Below, piece by piece: positions 23,312-31,269 of a stretch of DNA of 37,207 nucleotides; positions within the stretch are counted from its first letter, which is position 1, and the number at the start of each line of letters is the position of its first letter. The stretch lies in contig JANLTU010000117.1 of NCBI GenBank assembly GCA_031363085.1, positions 1-37,207 on the forward strand, in the 5' to 3' direction. Origin of the DNA: UBA6921 sp031363085. GTDB taxonomy: Bacteria; Pseudomonadota; Gammaproteobacteria; SG8-11. Position numbers and translations under genes: made by a program. The notes below the pieces were generated by a model. It was not told the DNA's origin, made no database searches, and saw only the letters and a program-made list of their open reading frames with translations.

Positions 23312-24448
23312 TTACCGTTGAATGATCTCGAAGGATCGGAGTTCATTCAACTGTCTTGGCTGCCTTCCCGGATGCAACCGTCCAGCCACCTTCACATAGG
23401 TGCCTTCGGTCATGTGCGCTTTGTCTGCTTTCGCATAACTCTCTGTGTCGAGGCTGGTTCGCACACGAACCTGCTCACCTTCCGGCAATAGCAATGAAAG
23501 GATCACTTCGCCGGAACGCCGCCCGTCCATACCCATTTCTCCATCGAGCCGCTCAACGGTGCCGATGAAGGTATCGTCCGTGTGTTTTTCGACTGAGCGA
23601 AGCTCCCGGCGAACTTCCTCGATTCGCGAGAAGTAATCATGGTGTACCCGCACGATTGAAATATTAGACTCATTCGCTGGGCGTGGAATTGAAGTAGCCC
23701 ATGCGATCCCAATATCAACAGAGTTTTTGATCGTTTCATCCTCGAAACGGGTTAGTGCTTCGCAGAAATTTGATGAGATCAGCGGTGTCGCACTCTTCTT
23801 CGTTGCTTCAACAAACTCATCCAACGAATCCGCTTCAATTGCTGCTACCAATTCCTTTAAGGAACGCCGTAGCGTGATCGTGGCGCGACGGACGAAAGGC
23901 GCTTTCTCCTCGTTTTGTAACAATGGTGCCTGTATATCCATAGCTTGCACCGGGCAAGAGACGTTCAGTACGAAGCTTCCAGGTTGGGTATGGCGAAAGC
24001 GCGTTGTTTCCAAAAACTGTTGGGGTTCCGTCCGACTGAGCCGCGGATGATGCGTTTGCGGCCTGAGGACGGTACAAGCTGAAGCAAGTAACAGTTGTTG
24101 CGCGCCAGCGATCATAGACCCCGCGAATGAAAGAGGGAGGGAGTTCTCATCGGGGCGCAAAGAAGTCACGCGGAACGAAATGGAATCATCACCCACTTCC
24201 AATAAACTCTTAAGCACGGCCTGCGGCGTGCGAGCCTCCATTGCCGCCAGCTTGTCTAGAATTAGTGCAACAGTCTCAGCGTAGTCCGGCGCCGTCGTAT
24301 CCATGGGAAACACCAGTTGCCGACGATCAAAGCGGGGATTCGTCATTACGTAGAGCCGATCCTTAGCTGCTTCCTTAAGCAACACCCACCCTTGAGACTT
24401 CGCGTAATCTCGCAGGTCGGTTGGGGCAATGAGAGTGTTGAAATTCAT
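23312..24448 (-). CDS. Orphan 378-residue protein partnered with DUF4365
   Basis: No family recognised. N-terminus LRDYAKSQGWVLLKEAAKDR, YVMTNPRFDRRQLVFPMDTT and ETVALILDKLAAMEARTPQ suggests a small alpha/beta domain. The middle (FVLNVSCPVQAMDI, ATITLRRSLKELVAAIEADS) is mixed. The C-terminal about 90 residues (FIGTVERLDGEMGMDGRRSG, EVILSLLLPEGEQVRVRTSL, YVKVAGRLHPGR) read like an OB-type beta barrel, which may bind nucleic acid or a partner. No signal peptide or membrane helix. The start overlaps the stop of the DUF4365 gene by four bases (ATGA), so the two proteins are made together. A nucleic-acid or defence role is conceivable, not shown. Confidence 0.65.
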   Translation of the reverse strand: MNFNTLIAPTDLRDYAKSQGWVLLKEAAKDRLYVMTNPRFDRRQLVFPMDTTAPDYAETVALILDKLAAMEARTPQAVLKSLLEVGDDSISFRVTSLRPDENSLPLSFAGSMIAGAQQLLLASACTVLRPQTHHPRLSRTEPQQFLETTRFRHTQPGSFVLNVSCPVQAMDIQAPLLQNEEKAPFVRRATITLRRSLKELVAAIEADSLDEFVEATKKSATPLISSNFCEALTRFEDETIKNSVDIGIAWATSIPRPANESNISIVRVHHDYFSRIEEVRRELRSVEKHTDDTFIGTVERLDGEMGMDGRRSGEVILSLLLPEGEQVRVRTSLDTESYAKADKAHMTEGTYVKVAGRLHPGRQPRQLNELRSFEIIQR

Positions 24449-25020
24449 AAGGTAGGATACAGCGGGAATTCTCGACGCGACAGCTGCGCCGCAAGGTCAT
24501 TGAGTGCCTGCGGATTGAACACTTGAGCCTTTGGCAACTTCACCGTTGCACCTGAGCTGTTAGCTGTTTTTGGCGCACAGCGCAAACTCTGCCAATAGGC
24601 GCAGCGTCGCAAAACAAGCTGCTCAGGTGAATGGTTCAGCCACTCCTGCGCTTCGGCAGGCAGAAACAACACAACCAGAATACGCGCATTGGCAACAGCG
24701 TCAGTTCGCAAGTCATCGTAGCGACTTACTCCTTGCAGAAAATAGGAAAGATTTTCCCCGTCATCTGCTGGCTCGGCGATTGTCGCTTTGAGCTGCACTT
24801 TAATGGTTACCTCCGTGAGATAGCCTCCGTTGGGGAAAGGCCCCCACGCAGTCAGCGTGGCATCAATACCGTTGTTATCTTCATGACGACTACCAACGCT
24901 GCAGGCTATGCCCGCATGCGAAGCCACCGCATGCAAATAAGCATAGCTCAACTCCGATTCTATATTGGGTGGCGAGAGTGCTTGCATATGTTCGGGGGGC
25001 TCGTAATTTGAAGAGTGCAT
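24445..25020 (-). CDS. DUF4365 protein, PD-(D/E)XK nuclease fold
   Basis: 191 residues. IESELSYAYLHAVASHAGIA with RHEDNNGIDATLTAWG and YLTEVTIKVQLKATI give the nuclease-fold pattern: helix Glu (22-23), Asp53 and the QxK pair Gln76/Lys78 in place of ExK. DUF4365 proteins are stand-alone or fused nuclease-like units, sometimes seen in defence loci. The second half (LSYFLQGVSRYDDLRT and ARILVVLFLPAEAQEWL) matches the rest of the family. Upstream gene of the pair with the 378-residue orphan. No strong ribosome site at the ATG 25020; ATG 24987 is an alternative. Confidence 0.78.
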   Translation of the reverse strand: MHSSNYEPPEHMQALSPPNIESELSYAYLHAVASHAGIACSVGSRHEDNNGIDATLTAWGPFPNGGYLTEVTIKVQLKATIAEPADDGENLSYFLQGVSRYDDLRTDAVANARILVVLFLPAEAQEWLNHSPEQLVLRRCAYWQSLRCAPKTANSSGATVKLPKAQVFNPQALNDLAAQLSRREFPLYPTL

Positions 25021-25142
25021 TCACGGTGAGAGTCTATTCTATTTCCTGAAAACTGTCGGCAGAAAATGCCTATATTTCCTGAGAAGTAGCCTAGACTATC
25101 AAGTGCCATCGTCGCGGCTAAAAACCTCCTCTTACTCAGGTT

Positions 25143-26588
25143 CTACAGTAACGAGGAAATAATGCGCATACCTTCCTTGATCTCACTTTCAGACAGCGCG
25201 GCGAGCCCGAATATCAGTCCGTCTTGCGCGGTTTCCAGTGTGAAATCCGCTAGGCGATAGATACCCACGCCGTTATCAAGCGCCCGTTGCACCAAGCCAG
25301 CGACGTCAAACCCCTCAACCGCAAGCGCCACGATATGAAAGCCGCGCGCATTTTTCGGCAGCATAAAATGCGGCGCGAGATGGCGTGCAACGGATTGGCG
25401 CAGCAATTCCAGGCGTACCGTGTAGTCGCGCTCCGAACGGCGTACCAGTTTTAGCAAATCACCATTTTCAAGTAGCGATTCCAGGCACAACTGAATCGGC
25501 AAAGAGACCTGCCGGTCCATCAGCCACTTCGCGCGGACAAAGGTGTCGCGCAGGCTTTTGGGGGCGACGATAAAACCGAGTCTGAGCTGTGGAAACAGAT
25601 ACTTCGAAAAGCTCCCCAGATAGATGACGCGATCTTGGTGGTCATCGGCTTTCAGGCACGTCCCGAGGTTGCCAACCGAGTACAGCTCGCCGTCGTAGTC
25701 GTCTTCGATGACAAAAGCGCCTTGTCTTGATGCAAGCTCCAACAACGCTTCACGCCGCTGCACCGACAGCCGATAGCCCAAGGGAAATTGGTGATTCGGC
25801 GTGAGGTACGCAAGCTTGACATCGGCGCCCAACTTCGCGATATCCATGCCTTCTTCGTCAACGGGCACTGCGGAGATTTGGAATCCGTTGGCAGCAAATA
25901 ATTTTGGCACCAAGGGATAGCAGGGATCTTCAACCGCAATCTTCGCCCCACCGCCTGCAAACAATCTTGCGATCACGTCCAGAGACTGGTGGGTGCCGGA
26001 GGTCAGCACAAGGTCGGACGCCTGGCAGGGCAAGCCGCGTGTGGCGCGCAGGTGGTTGGCGATGAGTGTTCTCAGCCGCAAGCGACCGGCAGGATCGTTG
26101 ACGTCGGCGGCGCTGATGTCGGCCTGCGACAAGCGACTGATGGCGCGCCGCATCGGCGTTGCGCAGGCGTCCAAGCCGATGCGATTGGGCAGGCCGAGGC
26201 GAAAATCGATGCGCGCGCTGCGCGCCGCAAGCAGATAGGGCTTCGCGGGCAGCGCGCGCGCCCAGTCACTCAGCAACGCGGCAACATGGTCATGGCCCGC
26301 GCTGCGGGTATCTGCCGCCACCGTCGTGCCCACAACAAACGTACCCGCACCCACGCGACCGGAAATAAGACCGGCTGCGGCCAGCATGTCGAACGCGACC
26401 GTCACGCAATTGCGCGAAATACCGAATTCCTTGGCGAGCTTGCGGGTGGCAGGCAAGCGATCCCCGGGTTTGAGCCGCTGCTTGCCGATCTCGTCGCGCA
26501 GAAGCTCAAAGAGCTGCTTAGCCTTCCCGCGCGCAGTGTGGGTGAGGGCAGTTGCGGTATCGCTCGCCGGTGGGGTCGCTGGCTTCAT
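25143..26588 (-). CDS. MocR/PdxR-type regulator (GntR HTH plus aminotransferase-like domain)
   Basis: 481 residues. An N-terminal GntR winged helix (KAKQLFELLRDEIGKQRLKP, GDRLPATRKLAKEFGISRNC) joins an aminotransferase-I-type domain with YLGSFSKYLFPQLRLGF containing the PLP-binding Lys, and ASDLVLTSGTHQSLDVI and IEDDYDGELYS for the cofactor cleft. MocR regulators sense PLP or amino-compound adducts. Start at 26588 with GGGAG upstream; an earlier in-frame start adds 22 unrelated residues. Divergent from the disrupted cyclase gene; a 90-bp copy of this start and promoter lies 3.46 kb to the right in front of the intact cyclase, so this regulator probably controls both. Confidence 0.88.
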   Translation of the reverse strand: MKPATPPASDTATALTHTARGKAKQLFELLRDEIGKQRLKPGDRLPATRKLAKEFGISRNCVTVAFDMLAAAGLISGRVGAGTFVVGTTVAADTRSAGHDHVAALLSDWARALPAKPYLLAARSARIDFRLGLPNRIGLDACATPMRRAISRLSQADISAADVNDPAGRLRLRTLIANHLRATRGLPCQASDLVLTSGTHQSLDVIARLFAGGGAKIAVEDPCYPLVPKLFAANGFQISAVPVDEEGMDIAKLGADVKLAYLTPNHQFPLGYRLSVQRREALLELASRQGAFVIEDDYDGELYSVGNLGTCLKADDHQDRVIYLGSFSKYLFPQLRLGFIVAPKSLRDTFVRAKWLMDRQVSLPIQLCLESLLENGDLLKLVRRSERDYTVRLELLRQSVARHLAPHFMLPKNARGFHIVALAVEGFDVAGLVQRALDNGVGIYRLADFTLETAQDGLIFGLAALSESEIKEGMRIISSLL

Positions 26589-26659
26589 GAATGGCTCCCT
26601 ACATTTAACAGAAAGTGGCACTTTAGCGCGGCGGGTGCCGCCGCTTAGACTCACGGCAA
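26570..26659. repeat. Duplicated divergent promoter, copy 1 (mocR side)
   Basis: Ungapped copy of 30026-30115, offset exactly 3456 bp, about 83 of 90 bases identical by my count. It spans the first codons of mocR, the intergenic start region and the leader of the cyclase. It includes AAAGTGGCACTTT and the hairpin-like GCGGCGGGTGCCGCCGC. Confidence 0.85.
26612..26624. promoter_or_regulatory. Candidate MocR operator AAAGTG-N-CACTTT
   Basis: AAAGTGGCACTTT is a perfect inverted repeat around one central base and is unchanged in the duplicate at 30068-30080 (with flanking bases). It lies 24 bp from the mocR ATG, in the divergent promoter region. Assignment to MocR rests on position and conservation only. 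Confidence 0.5.
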
Positions 26660-26761
26660 GGCGCCGGGCGATGCTGCATTTCGACGTTGCTAAACACGCA
26701 ACCTATTTCAACTCGCACCGACTCAGGCCGTCCCAAATCATCAGCGCACAAGGATCTCAAT

Positions 26762-27190
26762 ATGTACTCTCTCATTCTGCCGCTATTTTTAGTTTTCACT
26801 TCAATTATGGCGAGTCCATCGAAAGCGGACCCCGCGCCTCGGCTAGTCGACGTCAAGCCGAGTGTGGCGGACCCTACCAAACCTAAACTGAACGAACCGA
26901 TCTTAGAGCCTGTTCAAGATCTCATGGGAAAGATGCAGTGCTAGGCAAAATCGGATGCAGAAGCGGAGCATACACGTAGTATGTGAGCATTCTGCATTCG
27001 ATTTTAACGCCGCAATGCGCCCTCCCATGAGATCTTGAACAGGCACTTACACAGTGCCCCGATCCCTGGCTTCGGTCGGCGAGCCGCCTTGTATCCGCTG
27101 GGCGTGCTTCCTGCCAATGAAGGCCACTTTAATTCCACCTCGATTCTCTTGCAGGAACATGCCGACACGCACCTCAATAGTCCCAACGAC
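26762..27190 (+). pseudogene. Cyclase-family lipoprotein gene, copy 1, split by a MITE and truncated
   Basis: The start MYSLILPLFLVFTSIMASPS parallels the intact paralogue at 30172 (MYALVLPLLLAFTTVIALPG), then VADPTKPKLNEPIL corresponds to TTDPTKPDLSAPIL. A 140-bp element interrupts at 26906-27045. After it, IPGFGRRAALYPLGVLPANE and SILLQEHADTHLNS continue the paralogue sequence until about 27190, where similarity stops and an unrelated alpha/beta hydrolase reading frame begins. The lipobox Cys is lost. Not functional as a cyclase. Confidence 0.8.
26906..27045. mobile_element. 140-bp MITE with 22-bp inverted ends and CTTA target duplication
   Basis: Ends 26908-26929 and 27023-27044 are perfect 22-bp inverted repeats starting GCCTGTTCAAGATCTC. 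CTTA flanks both sides (26902-26905, 27046-27049). The intact paralogue reads TTTTACACAG at the matching place and joining one CTTA here gives ATCTTACACAG, so the insertion point is confirmed. The interior is also a large imperfect palindrome (AAAATCG near 26946 opposite CGATTTT near 26998). No coding capacity. The end sequence and short duplication recall IS5-superfamily elements, from memory only; a parent transposase is not in the window. Confidence 0.88.
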
Positions 27191-28070
27191 AGTGGGAAGG
27201 TGCATGCTCAAGAAGGCCAGATTCAATCAGGCTACGTTAAGGTGAGCAATGACTTGACCCTATATTTCGAACAAGCGGGTCATGGGGCAAAAACGATAGT
27301 TTTCATTCCTGGCTGGACAATGAGCACCGAAGTCTATGAGCATCAATTAAACTATTTTAAAAACTCCAATGAATGGCGCTTTATTACGTATGATCCTCGC
27401 GGGCAGGGGCGCAGCACCAAGACAGAGGGTGGTCATTTTTACGAGCAACATGGCAGAGATTTAAAGAATTTCCTGGAGGCTTTAGATCTACATTCCGTCG
27501 TGTTAGGGGGGCTGGTCTTATGGCGCATTAGAAATGTTGTCCTATGTACAACAATTCGGTTCAGATCGTCTCTCAGGATTGATCATGATTGACTCGCCGC
27601 CGAAATCTACGAGCGTCGATAACCTTAAAGAGTGGGTCTGGTATCGGTATGATGATGCGGATAGCGCGCAGGAATATTTCACTCTTGGCCCGGTCCGTAA
27701 CCGAGAGCAATTTAACAAGGAGTTCGCGCAGTGGATGTTAGTAACGCCTACGCCAGAACGAATTCGGTGGGTGACTGATATTGCCAATCATACTTCTGAC
27801 ACTGTTGCAGGCATGTTAAACGCCGCAGGCATTTTTTTAGATTTTACGGAGGAACTTAAATCATTGGAGGGTAAAGTACCTTTGCTTTATACAGTGAGGG
27901 CCGAAGTCAAAGATGTTGTCGAGACCTGGGCAAAGCAGAATACACCCAGTGCAAAAGTTGCCGCTTTCGGTAATCATTTATTGTTTTGGGAGTTCCATGA
28001 AAAATATAACAAGGTTCTAGATGAGTATCTACTAACAGTCGATGAGCGCACGCCAAAAAATCAGCCGTAA
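27191..28070 (+). pseudogene. Alpha/beta hydrolase gene, frameshifted and fused to the cyclase remnant
   Basis: Frame 1 gives GYVKVSNDLTLYFEQAGHGA, TIVFIPGWTMSTEVYEHQLN, YDPRGQGRSTKTEGGHFYEQ and up to LDLHSVVLGG, then goes out of frame. Removing one G from the six-G run at 27506-27511 restores VLGGWSYGALEMLSYVQQFG, the nucleophile elbow GWSYG with its catalytic Ser, and the second frame continues to the stop at 28070 (DSPPKS, FGNHLLFWEFHEKYNKVLDE with the His region). The beginning AQEGQIQSGY looks like a former signal-peptide cleavage region now joined to the cyclase fragment. No normal start remains. The extra G could be a sequencing error, but the fusion stands independently. Confidence 0.75.
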
Positions 28071-28225
28071 CACTTGGAATCGGTTAAGGCGTTGGAACGG
28101 AAAGAGCAGGCAAATTTGCCTAGCAATTGAGCGCAAAGGGATATGCTCCTGGCCAAGTGGAATAGGGTATTGGCTATCGCAAATTAACAATGCCTTCATT
28201 TTCCAATGAGGTCGATAACGTTTCT
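28071..28225. other. Short intergenic stretch with nothing identified
   Basis: 155 bp between the hydrolase pseudogene and the convergent MDR gene. It contains no clear gene, terminator or repeat; a tail of AT-rich sequence lies near the MDR stop. Confidence 0.4.
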
Positions 28226-29209
28226 TTAGTCCACTGTCACAACGATTTTTCCATTTGCCCCGTTTGACTCCATCAAACGATGTGCTTCCTGTATCTCCCC
28301 AAACTGGAAAACTTTGGCGGGCTTTGCGCGGTAACTGCCTTGTGCTACTCGATTGACGATGGTTTGAAACGGAATGTCCGAGAGGGGATATTCCGGCAGG
28401 CCGAAGGTAAAGGCACTCGCAAAAAAACTGAGATGCACACCGCTGGGCATGTGCATCAGTGGATCGAACAACGCAATGGGAGTACCGCCACCCAGGAAAC
28501 CTGCCATACAGACGCGACCGTCTGGGCATACGGTGGCTAATGAGTCGAGCAATGTAGTGGTCCCAACCAGTTCCAGCACGGCATCGATACCCTTGGAATA
28601 TAGCGCGCGGATGCGACGCGAAAGGTCGGGGCCTTCAAGCAGGGTTTCATTCGCGCCGATCGCCCTCAGGGTCGCAAAGCGATCTGGATTACGTGTCGTG
28701 GCGATAACGTGAGCGTCGGCATGAGCGGCGATGTTTACGGCCGCCTGGCCCAGCGCCGACGTTGCGCCCCGAACCAGCAGTACCTGACCCGCGCTCAGCG
28801 CAAGATTACGATGCAGACAGGTCCAGGCCGTCGCGTAGGATTCCGGGATCGCAGCCAGCTCGGCCCAGGGCATGTCGGACTCTATCGATACCACATTGGC
28901 GACCGGAACTCGGGTGTATTGGGCATAGCTACCGTTGAAGGTGCGTCCCATCCCGCCCATCAGAGCAGCCACTTTCTGACCCTCCTTGAAGCGTCCATCG
29001 GGATCGGCTTTGACGAGGCCAACGCATTCAATGCCGCTTATTTTGGCCGCCTCGCCCCATACCCCTTTGCGGAAATAGATTTCGGCATGGTTCAGGCCGA
29101 ACGCTTTGACTCCGATAACGACTTCTCCTGACTTGGGCTTGGGCTCTGGCGCCTCCCCGATAACCAATTGCTCCGGCCCGCCGTACTGCTGAATGATGAT
29201 CGCTTTCAT
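28226..29209 (-). CDS. Zinc-independent MDR-family quinone oxidoreductase
   Basis: 327 residues. MKAIIIQQYGGPEQLVIGEA is a typical MDR opening; GLNHAEIYFRKGVWGEAAKI, SGIECVGLV, and the Rossmann element GQVLLVRGATSALGQAAVNI follow, then GTTTLLDSLATVCPDGRVCM and the end SNGANGKIVVTV. No cysteine-rich structural zinc loop is present, which places it with NADPH:quinone reductase-like MDRs. Start at 29209 with AGGAG upstream; an in-frame start at 29278 would add 23 residues. Divergent from a TetR gene (29324) and probably controlled by it. Role in reduction of quinones or enals is inferred. Confidence 0.85.
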   Translation of the reverse strand: MKAIIIQQYGGPEQLVIGEAPEPKPKSGEVVIGVKAFGLNHAEIYFRKGVWGEAAKISGIECVGLVKADPDGRFKEGQKVAALMGGMGRTFNGSYAQYTRVPVANVVSIESDMPWAELAAIPESYATAWTCLHRNLALSAGQVLLVRGATSALGQAAVNIAAHADAHVIATTRNPDRFATLRAIGANETLLEGPDLSRRIRALYSKGIDAVLELVGTTTLLDSLATVCPDGRVCMAGFLGGGTPIALFDPLMHMPSGVHLSFFASAFTFGLPEYPLSDIPFQTIVNRVAQGSYRAKPAKVFQFGEIQEAHRLMESNGANGKIVVTVD

Positions 29210-29249
29210 GGACACTCCTGAGGTTGAAAAACTGTAGCGGTTGATACAA

Positions 29250-29278
29250 AAAATAGCACCCTCCCGATCACCTGTCAA
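29250..29278 (-). promoter_or_regulatory. Sigma-70-like promoter of the MDR gene
   Basis: Reading the minus strand: TTGACA (29278-29273), exactly 17 bp, TATTTT (29255-29250), then the AGGAG and ATG at 29209. A clean consensus-like pair in the divergent space with the TetR gene. TetR binding here is inferred from arrangement; no clear palindrome was identified. Confidence 0.6.
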
Positions 29279-29323
29279 AATTTTTCTGTATTGACTGTTA
29301 CAAATTTATGCTAGCCTGATCTT

Positions 29324-29923
29324 ATGGGCCGGAAGATTGAATTCGACTACGACAAGGCGATTGAAAAAGCCACTCACCTGTTCTGGCAGCATGGTTATTC
29401 CAATACGTCGCTGCGCGAACTACTGAAGGCAATGCGGATTGGCGAGGGGTCGTTTTACAACCGTATCAAGAGCAAGAAAAACCTCTATCTCGAATGCTTG
29501 AAACACTACAACGACACAGTGAGCCGACGGCGATTGAATACGCTGCTTTCGCAGCCTACTGCAAAGGAAGGAATTCGTGCATTCTTCAAAACCGTACTCG
29601 ACGAGCTGGATAACCCGAGGACGCCGCGCATCTGCTTGATGGCCGGAAGTCTATCCAGCGACGTACTCAATGCGCGCGACCTTAAGCAATATATCGTGGC
29701 TGAAATGGAGATGTTCGTTGGATGCTTCACCCAGCGCTTGGAGGCAGCCAAAATTACAGGCGAGCTGCCCGAAGACTTGGATACGGATACCGCTGCGCAG
29801 ATGCTCTTTACTTATCTCCAGGGTTTGTTCCGAACGATTCGGGTCCTGCATGACCGTGCGCAGGTTGAAAGGCAGATCGAGACATTGCTTACAGGCCTTC
29901 GGCTATCTTTCGACCACACGTAG
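29324..29923 (+). CDS. TetR/AcrR-family repressor
   Basis: 199 residues. The N-terminal helix-turn-helix is clear: DYDKAIEKATHLFWQHGYSN, TSLRELLKAMRIGEGSFYNR, SKKNLYLECLKHY. The C-terminal ligand domain (AFFKTVLDELDNPRTPRICL, AAQMLFTYLQGLFRTIRVLH) fits the TetR_C family seen next to oxidoreductases. Divergent from the MDR gene, its probable target. The ATG at 29324 has little ribosome-site sequence before it. Effector unknown; quinones or aldehydes are natural guesses only. Confidence 0.88.
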   Translation: MGRKIEFDYDKAIEKATHLFWQHGYSNTSLRELLKAMRIGEGSFYNRIKSKKNLYLECLKHYNDTVSRRRLNTLLSQPTAKEGIRAFFKTVLDELDNPRTPRICLMAGSLSSDVLNARDLKQYIVAEMEMFVGCFTQRLEAAKITGELPEDLDTDTAAQMLFTYLQGLFRTIRVLHDRAQVERQIETLLTGLRLSFDHT

Positions 29924-29956
29924 GATACAAGCTTTTTTTGCGACCTGACACACTAA

Positions 29957-30025
29957 TCACTTTTCCAATTCAAAGCGCTTGCGGATCAGCGCCTCCTCGG
30001 TCGGGCCGTCCATATTCTTGATGAC
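29957..30025 (-). pseudogene. C-terminal tail of an unidentified gene, at the duplication junction
   Basis: The minus-strand frame NMDGPTEEALIRKRFELEK then stop looks like a real protein C-terminus. It ends abruptly at 30026, where the duplicated mocR promoter segment begins. The parent protein is not recognised. It marks the deletion or recombination junction of the duplicate. Confidence 0.4.
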
Positions 30026-30115
30026 GTGGCGTCGCCGACTCCATGAATGGCTCCCTACATTTAGCAGAAAGTGGCACTTTAGCGCGGCGGGCGCCGCCCC
30101 TTAGACTCACGGCAA
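30026..30115. repeat. Duplicated divergent promoter, copy 2 (with the first mocR codons)
   Basis: Counterpart of 26570-26659. The mocR start (ATG at 30044-30042) and four to six codons survive, after which the reading frame runs into unrelated sequence (MESATPRHQ...). It supplies the operator AAAGTGGCACTTT (30068-30080) and the leader of the intact cyclase gene. Confidence 0.85.
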
Positions 30116-30171
30116 CACACAGGACAATGTCGCTGCCTTTATTTACAACATCGGTACACAAGGATCTGGAT

Positions 30172-31173
30172 ATGTACGCTCTCGTTCTACCGCTACTTTT
30201 AGCCTTCACAACAGTTATTGCGCTACCGGGTTGCAGTCCGTCCAAGGCCGCGCAGGAGCCTGATGTCAAGCCGCTGCATTTCATCGACATGACGCATGAG
30301 ATTCCGACATTCAAACCGAGCACGACGGACCCGACCAAACCCGACCTGAGCGCGCCAATTTTACACAGCACGCCGGTTCCCGGCTTCGGTCCGCAAGCCG
30401 TCTTGTATCCGCCGGACGTGTTTCCGACCAACGAAGGCTACTTCAATTCCGCTTCGATTCTGCTGCAGGAACATGCCGGCACGCACCTCAACAGCACCAA
30501 CCACTACATCAACAACGCAAGCAGCCAGGAGCTCGGGGGGATTCCAGTGGATCAACGCAAGGCGGTGCATGAATTACCCATTGAACAACTGGCCGGTCCC
30601 GTGGTGCTGATCGACATTTCCGAACGCGTGCGGGCCGAGTTGGCGAAGAATGGCGGACGTCCGTATCGCGACACCAAGGTTACCGATTTCAGCGACAACT
30701 CGCTGGCCACCGTGCGCGCGCAAGACATCGACCGCATCGCGGATCAGATTCGCGACGGCGTGTGGCTGGTTGCGCGTCTGGGTTGGGACAAGTTCTATCC
30801 CGGCGGCGAGGATTGGGATGCATCGCCGTATGTTAACGGCTTGAACCATCCGGGCTTCACGCGCGAGGCGCTCGACCGGTTGATCGCGATCATGGATGCG
30901 AAGCATGTCAAAATTGCCGGCATCACCGCCGACAGCTTCACCTGCGATTCCGGCCAAGGCGCGAAGGGCACGGATGACAACTACTCCAACTCATGGCCGT
31001 CGCACGTGAAGCTCTACCAGCGCGGCATCGTGAGCGTTGAAAATCTCGCCAACGTCGGCGCGCTCGCGGAAGCCATCGGCCGTGGGGAAAGCTGCTCGGT
31101 GGTCATGGGCGTGTTGAAGCACGTGGGCGGTACCGGCGGACCGGTTCGAGTAGTTGCGGCCTGCCAGCAATAG
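30172..31173 (+). CDS. Cyclase-family (PF04199) lipoprotein, paralogue of the broken copy
   Basis: 333 residues. An N-terminal hydrophobic stretch with PGC at 19-21 (Cys21) is a lipoprotein signal, so the enzyme should be anchored in the periplasm. The body matches the cyclase/kynurenine-formamidase-like family: FIDMTHEIPTFKPS, ILLQEHAGTHLNSTNHY, AGPVVLIDIS, VWLVARLGWDKFY, and KIAGITADSFTCDSG. The metal motif normally HxGTHxDxPxH reads HAGTHLNSTNH (101-111), so Asp is replaced by Asn107 and Pro by Thr109. Substrate unknown. Start at 30172 with AAGGAT upstream, paralleling copy 1; earlier in-frame starts would read through the promoter. Likely under MocR control. Confidence 0.83.
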   Translation: MYALVLPLLLAFTTVIALPGCSPSKAAQEPDVKPLHFIDMTHEIPTFKPSTTDPTKPDLSAPILHSTPVPGFGPQAVLYPPDVFPTNEGYFNSASILLQEHAGTHLNSTNHYINNASSQELGGIPVDQRKAVHELPIEQLAGPVVLIDISERVRAELAKNGGRPYRDTKVTDFSDNSLATVRAQDIDRIADQIRDGVWLVARLGWDKFYPGGEDWDASPYVNGLNHPGFTREALDRLIAIMDAKHVKIAGITADSFTCDSGQGAKGTDDNYSNSWPSHVKLYQRGIVSVENLANVGALAEAIGRGESCSVVMGVLKHVGGTGGPVRVVAACQQ

Positions 31174-31269
31174 CGGTTTGGCGAAGGCGCCTTATTACGC
31201 TGCATGTAAATGTTAGTTGCCTAGTTTGTCACTTACGTAGTTTCGTTATGGACTCAAATGGAGATACCC

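Noticed and set aside
27500..27515. Phase-variable homopolymer tract
   Set aside because: Six G is too short to assume slipped-strand switching; listed only as a frameshift.
30043..30171. N-terminal extension MNGSLHLAESGTLARR for the intact cyclase
   Set aside because: It translates the duplicated promoter region and would hide the lipoprotein signal; the parallel start at 30172 is better.
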